Source of the DNA: Akkermansiaceae bacterium | Lineage (GTDB): Bacteria > Verrucomicrobiota > Verrucomicrobiia > Verrucomicrobiales > Akkermansiaceae | Assembly: GCA_029287105.1 (NCBI GenBank) | Contig: JARFRT010000465.1 | Span: 1 to 6,675, forward strand | DNA: 6,675 bases | Direction: 5' to 3' | Part shown: piece by piece, positions 6,098 to 6,675 of the stretch | How the letters are laid out: each line of letters opens with the position of its first letter | How positions within the stretch are numbered: position 1 is the first letter of the stretch | Notes under the pieces: model-generated | The model's database searches: none | Seen by the model: the letters and a program-made list of their open reading frames with translations, nothing else | Told to the model about the DNA's origin: nothing | Program-made: the position numbers and the translations under genes

Positions 6098-6466
6098 ATG
6101 GTGGACCGCTCACAACCGATATCACGCCGCGGCCTTTTTGAGGCTTTGGTTCGTCCCTTTGCCCGTCATGTCGGGGGTGGTGGGGTCGGCGAGCCGGCTG
6201 GGCCAAGCCCGGCACCTCCCGAGGACGATGGAATCCCGAAGGTGGCCATCGTTCAGGGCCGCTTCTGCCTTGCCTACCACGGTGGGGGGTGTTTCACCTG
6301 TTCCGAGCGATGCCCGGTAGCGGGCGCCATCACCACCGACCGTGGAATTCCCACCGTACATGCCGATCTGTGCACCGGCTGCGGTATTTGCCACGACCTC
6401 TGCCCCGCCCCGCGCAACGCCATCCTGATGCTCGCCCAACCTGAAACGCCGGCCCCCGCCGCATGA
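6098..6466 (+). CDS. napF: NapF-type ferredoxin, short form with two [4Fe-4S] clusters
   Basis: This 122-residue protein is presumably cytoplasmic. In E. coli, NapF binds NapA before export and is thought to help with its Fe-S cluster. The N-terminal SRRGLF (9-14) parallels SRRGIL at the start of E. coli NapF. Next comes a Gly/Pro-rich linker (about 25-45), then two cluster motifs. The first is C57-x7-C65-x2-C68-x3-C72, within RFCLAYHGGGCFTC, and has the same CLAY and x7 spacing as the third NapF cluster. The second is C92-x2-C95-x2-C98-x3-C102. The first two clusters of the enterobacterial protein (164 residues, four cysteine sets) are absent, replaced by the linker. The gene follows napB by 15 bp, and its TGA overlaps the ATG of the next gene (ATGA, 6463-6466), so they are probably translationally coupled. 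Family identification is good; retention of function in the short form is inferred. Confidence 0.88.
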   Translation: MVDRSQPISRRGLFEALVRPFARHVGGGGVGEPAGPSPAPPEDDGIPKVAIVQGRFCLAYHGGGCFTCSERCPVAGAITTDRGIPTVHADLCTGCGICHDLCPAPRNAILMLAQPETPAPAA

Positions 6467-6675
6467 ATATGGAGGAAAAAAACGACCCCAACCCGCCGGA
6501 AGATTCAGTTCAGTCGGAAGGCTCTGTTCAGCCAGAAGGCTCTGCCTTGCCCGGAGGTGACAGCCTGCCCGATCTGCAACAGTCGCTGCTGGATCCCGCA
6601 ACGCTTGATCAATTGTTTGATGACCTCGCGGCCCTAGCCGAAATCACCGAAATCATCCCGAAGGCCAGCGCGCAG
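6463..6675 (+). CDS. unrecognised protein coupled to napF (3' end outside window)
   Basis: This open frame starts at the ATG overlapping the napF stop (ATGA) and runs to the right edge, giving 71 residues. I do not recognise it. The first 35 or so residues are disordered-looking, rich in Pro, Glu, Ser and Gly, and contain three six-residue repeats (SVQSEG, SVQPEG, SALPGG). From about residue 37 the sequence becomes amphipathic, with the pattern LLDPATLDQLFDDLAALAEI suggesting helices in a soluble domain. There is no Tat motif, signal peptide, membrane segment or cysteine in the visible part, so a cytoplasmic protein is likely. A second ATG at 6469 is an alternative start. The four-base overlap implies it belongs to the nap operon, perhaps in maturation or regulation, but that is only an inference from position. 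Confidence 0.65.
   Translation, partial: MNMEEKNDPNPPEDSVQSEGSVQPEGSALPGGDSLPDLQQSLLDPATLDQLFDDLAALAEITEIIPKASAQ
6505..6558 (+). repeat. three degenerate 18-bp in-frame tandem repeats
   Basis: Three consecutive 18-base units begin at 6505, 6523 and 6541 and encode SVQSEG, SVQPEG and SALPGG. The first two units differ at only a few bases; the third is more diverged. They lie in the low-complexity N-terminal region of the gene after napF. Being a multiple of three bases, gain or loss of a unit would keep the reading frame. Confidence 0.65.

Noticed and set aside
5414..6215. Minus-strand open frames opposite the napB-like gene
   Set aside because: The plus strand carries four heme motifs in one frame; the opposite frames are Arg/Gly/His-rich with no motif.

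Overview
The window holds a periplasmic nitrate reductase (Nap) locus from a Gram-negative-type bacterium with Tat export and c-type cytochrome maturation. G+C-rich coding DNA, several genes that start without a Shine-Dalgarno motif, and an unusual Nap architecture fit the PVC group (Verrucomicrobiota or Planctomycetota) better than the proteobacterial Nap model. That assignment is an impression from reading, not a measured one. No mobile element, tRNA, rRNA or CRISPR array was seen.

Layout. Two gene groups run away from a short A+T-rich intergenic region (about 2312-2498). Leftward (minus strand) are a membrane-anchored tetraheme c-type cytochrome (1667-2311), a Tat-exported ferredoxin with four [4Fe-4S] motifs (666-1643), and an NrfD/HybB-like quinol-interacting membrane protein (1-605) that runs off the left edge. 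Rightward (plus strand) are napD (2499-2768), napA (2797-5217), a tetraheme NapB-like cytochrome (5264-6082), a shortened napF (6098-6466), and an unrecognised gene overlapping napF by four bases (from 6463) that runs off the right edge.

How the genes may work together. NapA is the molybdopterin catalytic subunit reducing nitrate to nitrite in the periplasm. NapD is its Tat-signal chaperone, NapF a cytoplasmic Fe-S maturation factor, and the NapB-like cytochrome the electron donor to NapA. The usual quinol dehydrogenases, NapC or NapGH, are absent from the window. The divergent cytochrome / Fe-S protein / NrfD set has the composition and order of Hmc- and alternative-complex-III-type quinol modules. 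The inferred route is quinol, NrfD protein, Fe-S protein, tetraheme cytochrome, tetraheme NapB, NapA.

The most distinctive features are the NapB-like protein, which looks like a tandem duplication of the diheme NapB core behind a membrane anchor; the NrfD-type module in place of NapC; a NapF reduced to its last two clusters; a cysteine-rich extension before the Tat motif of the Fe-S protein; and a perfect 16-bp inverted repeat in the divergent control region.
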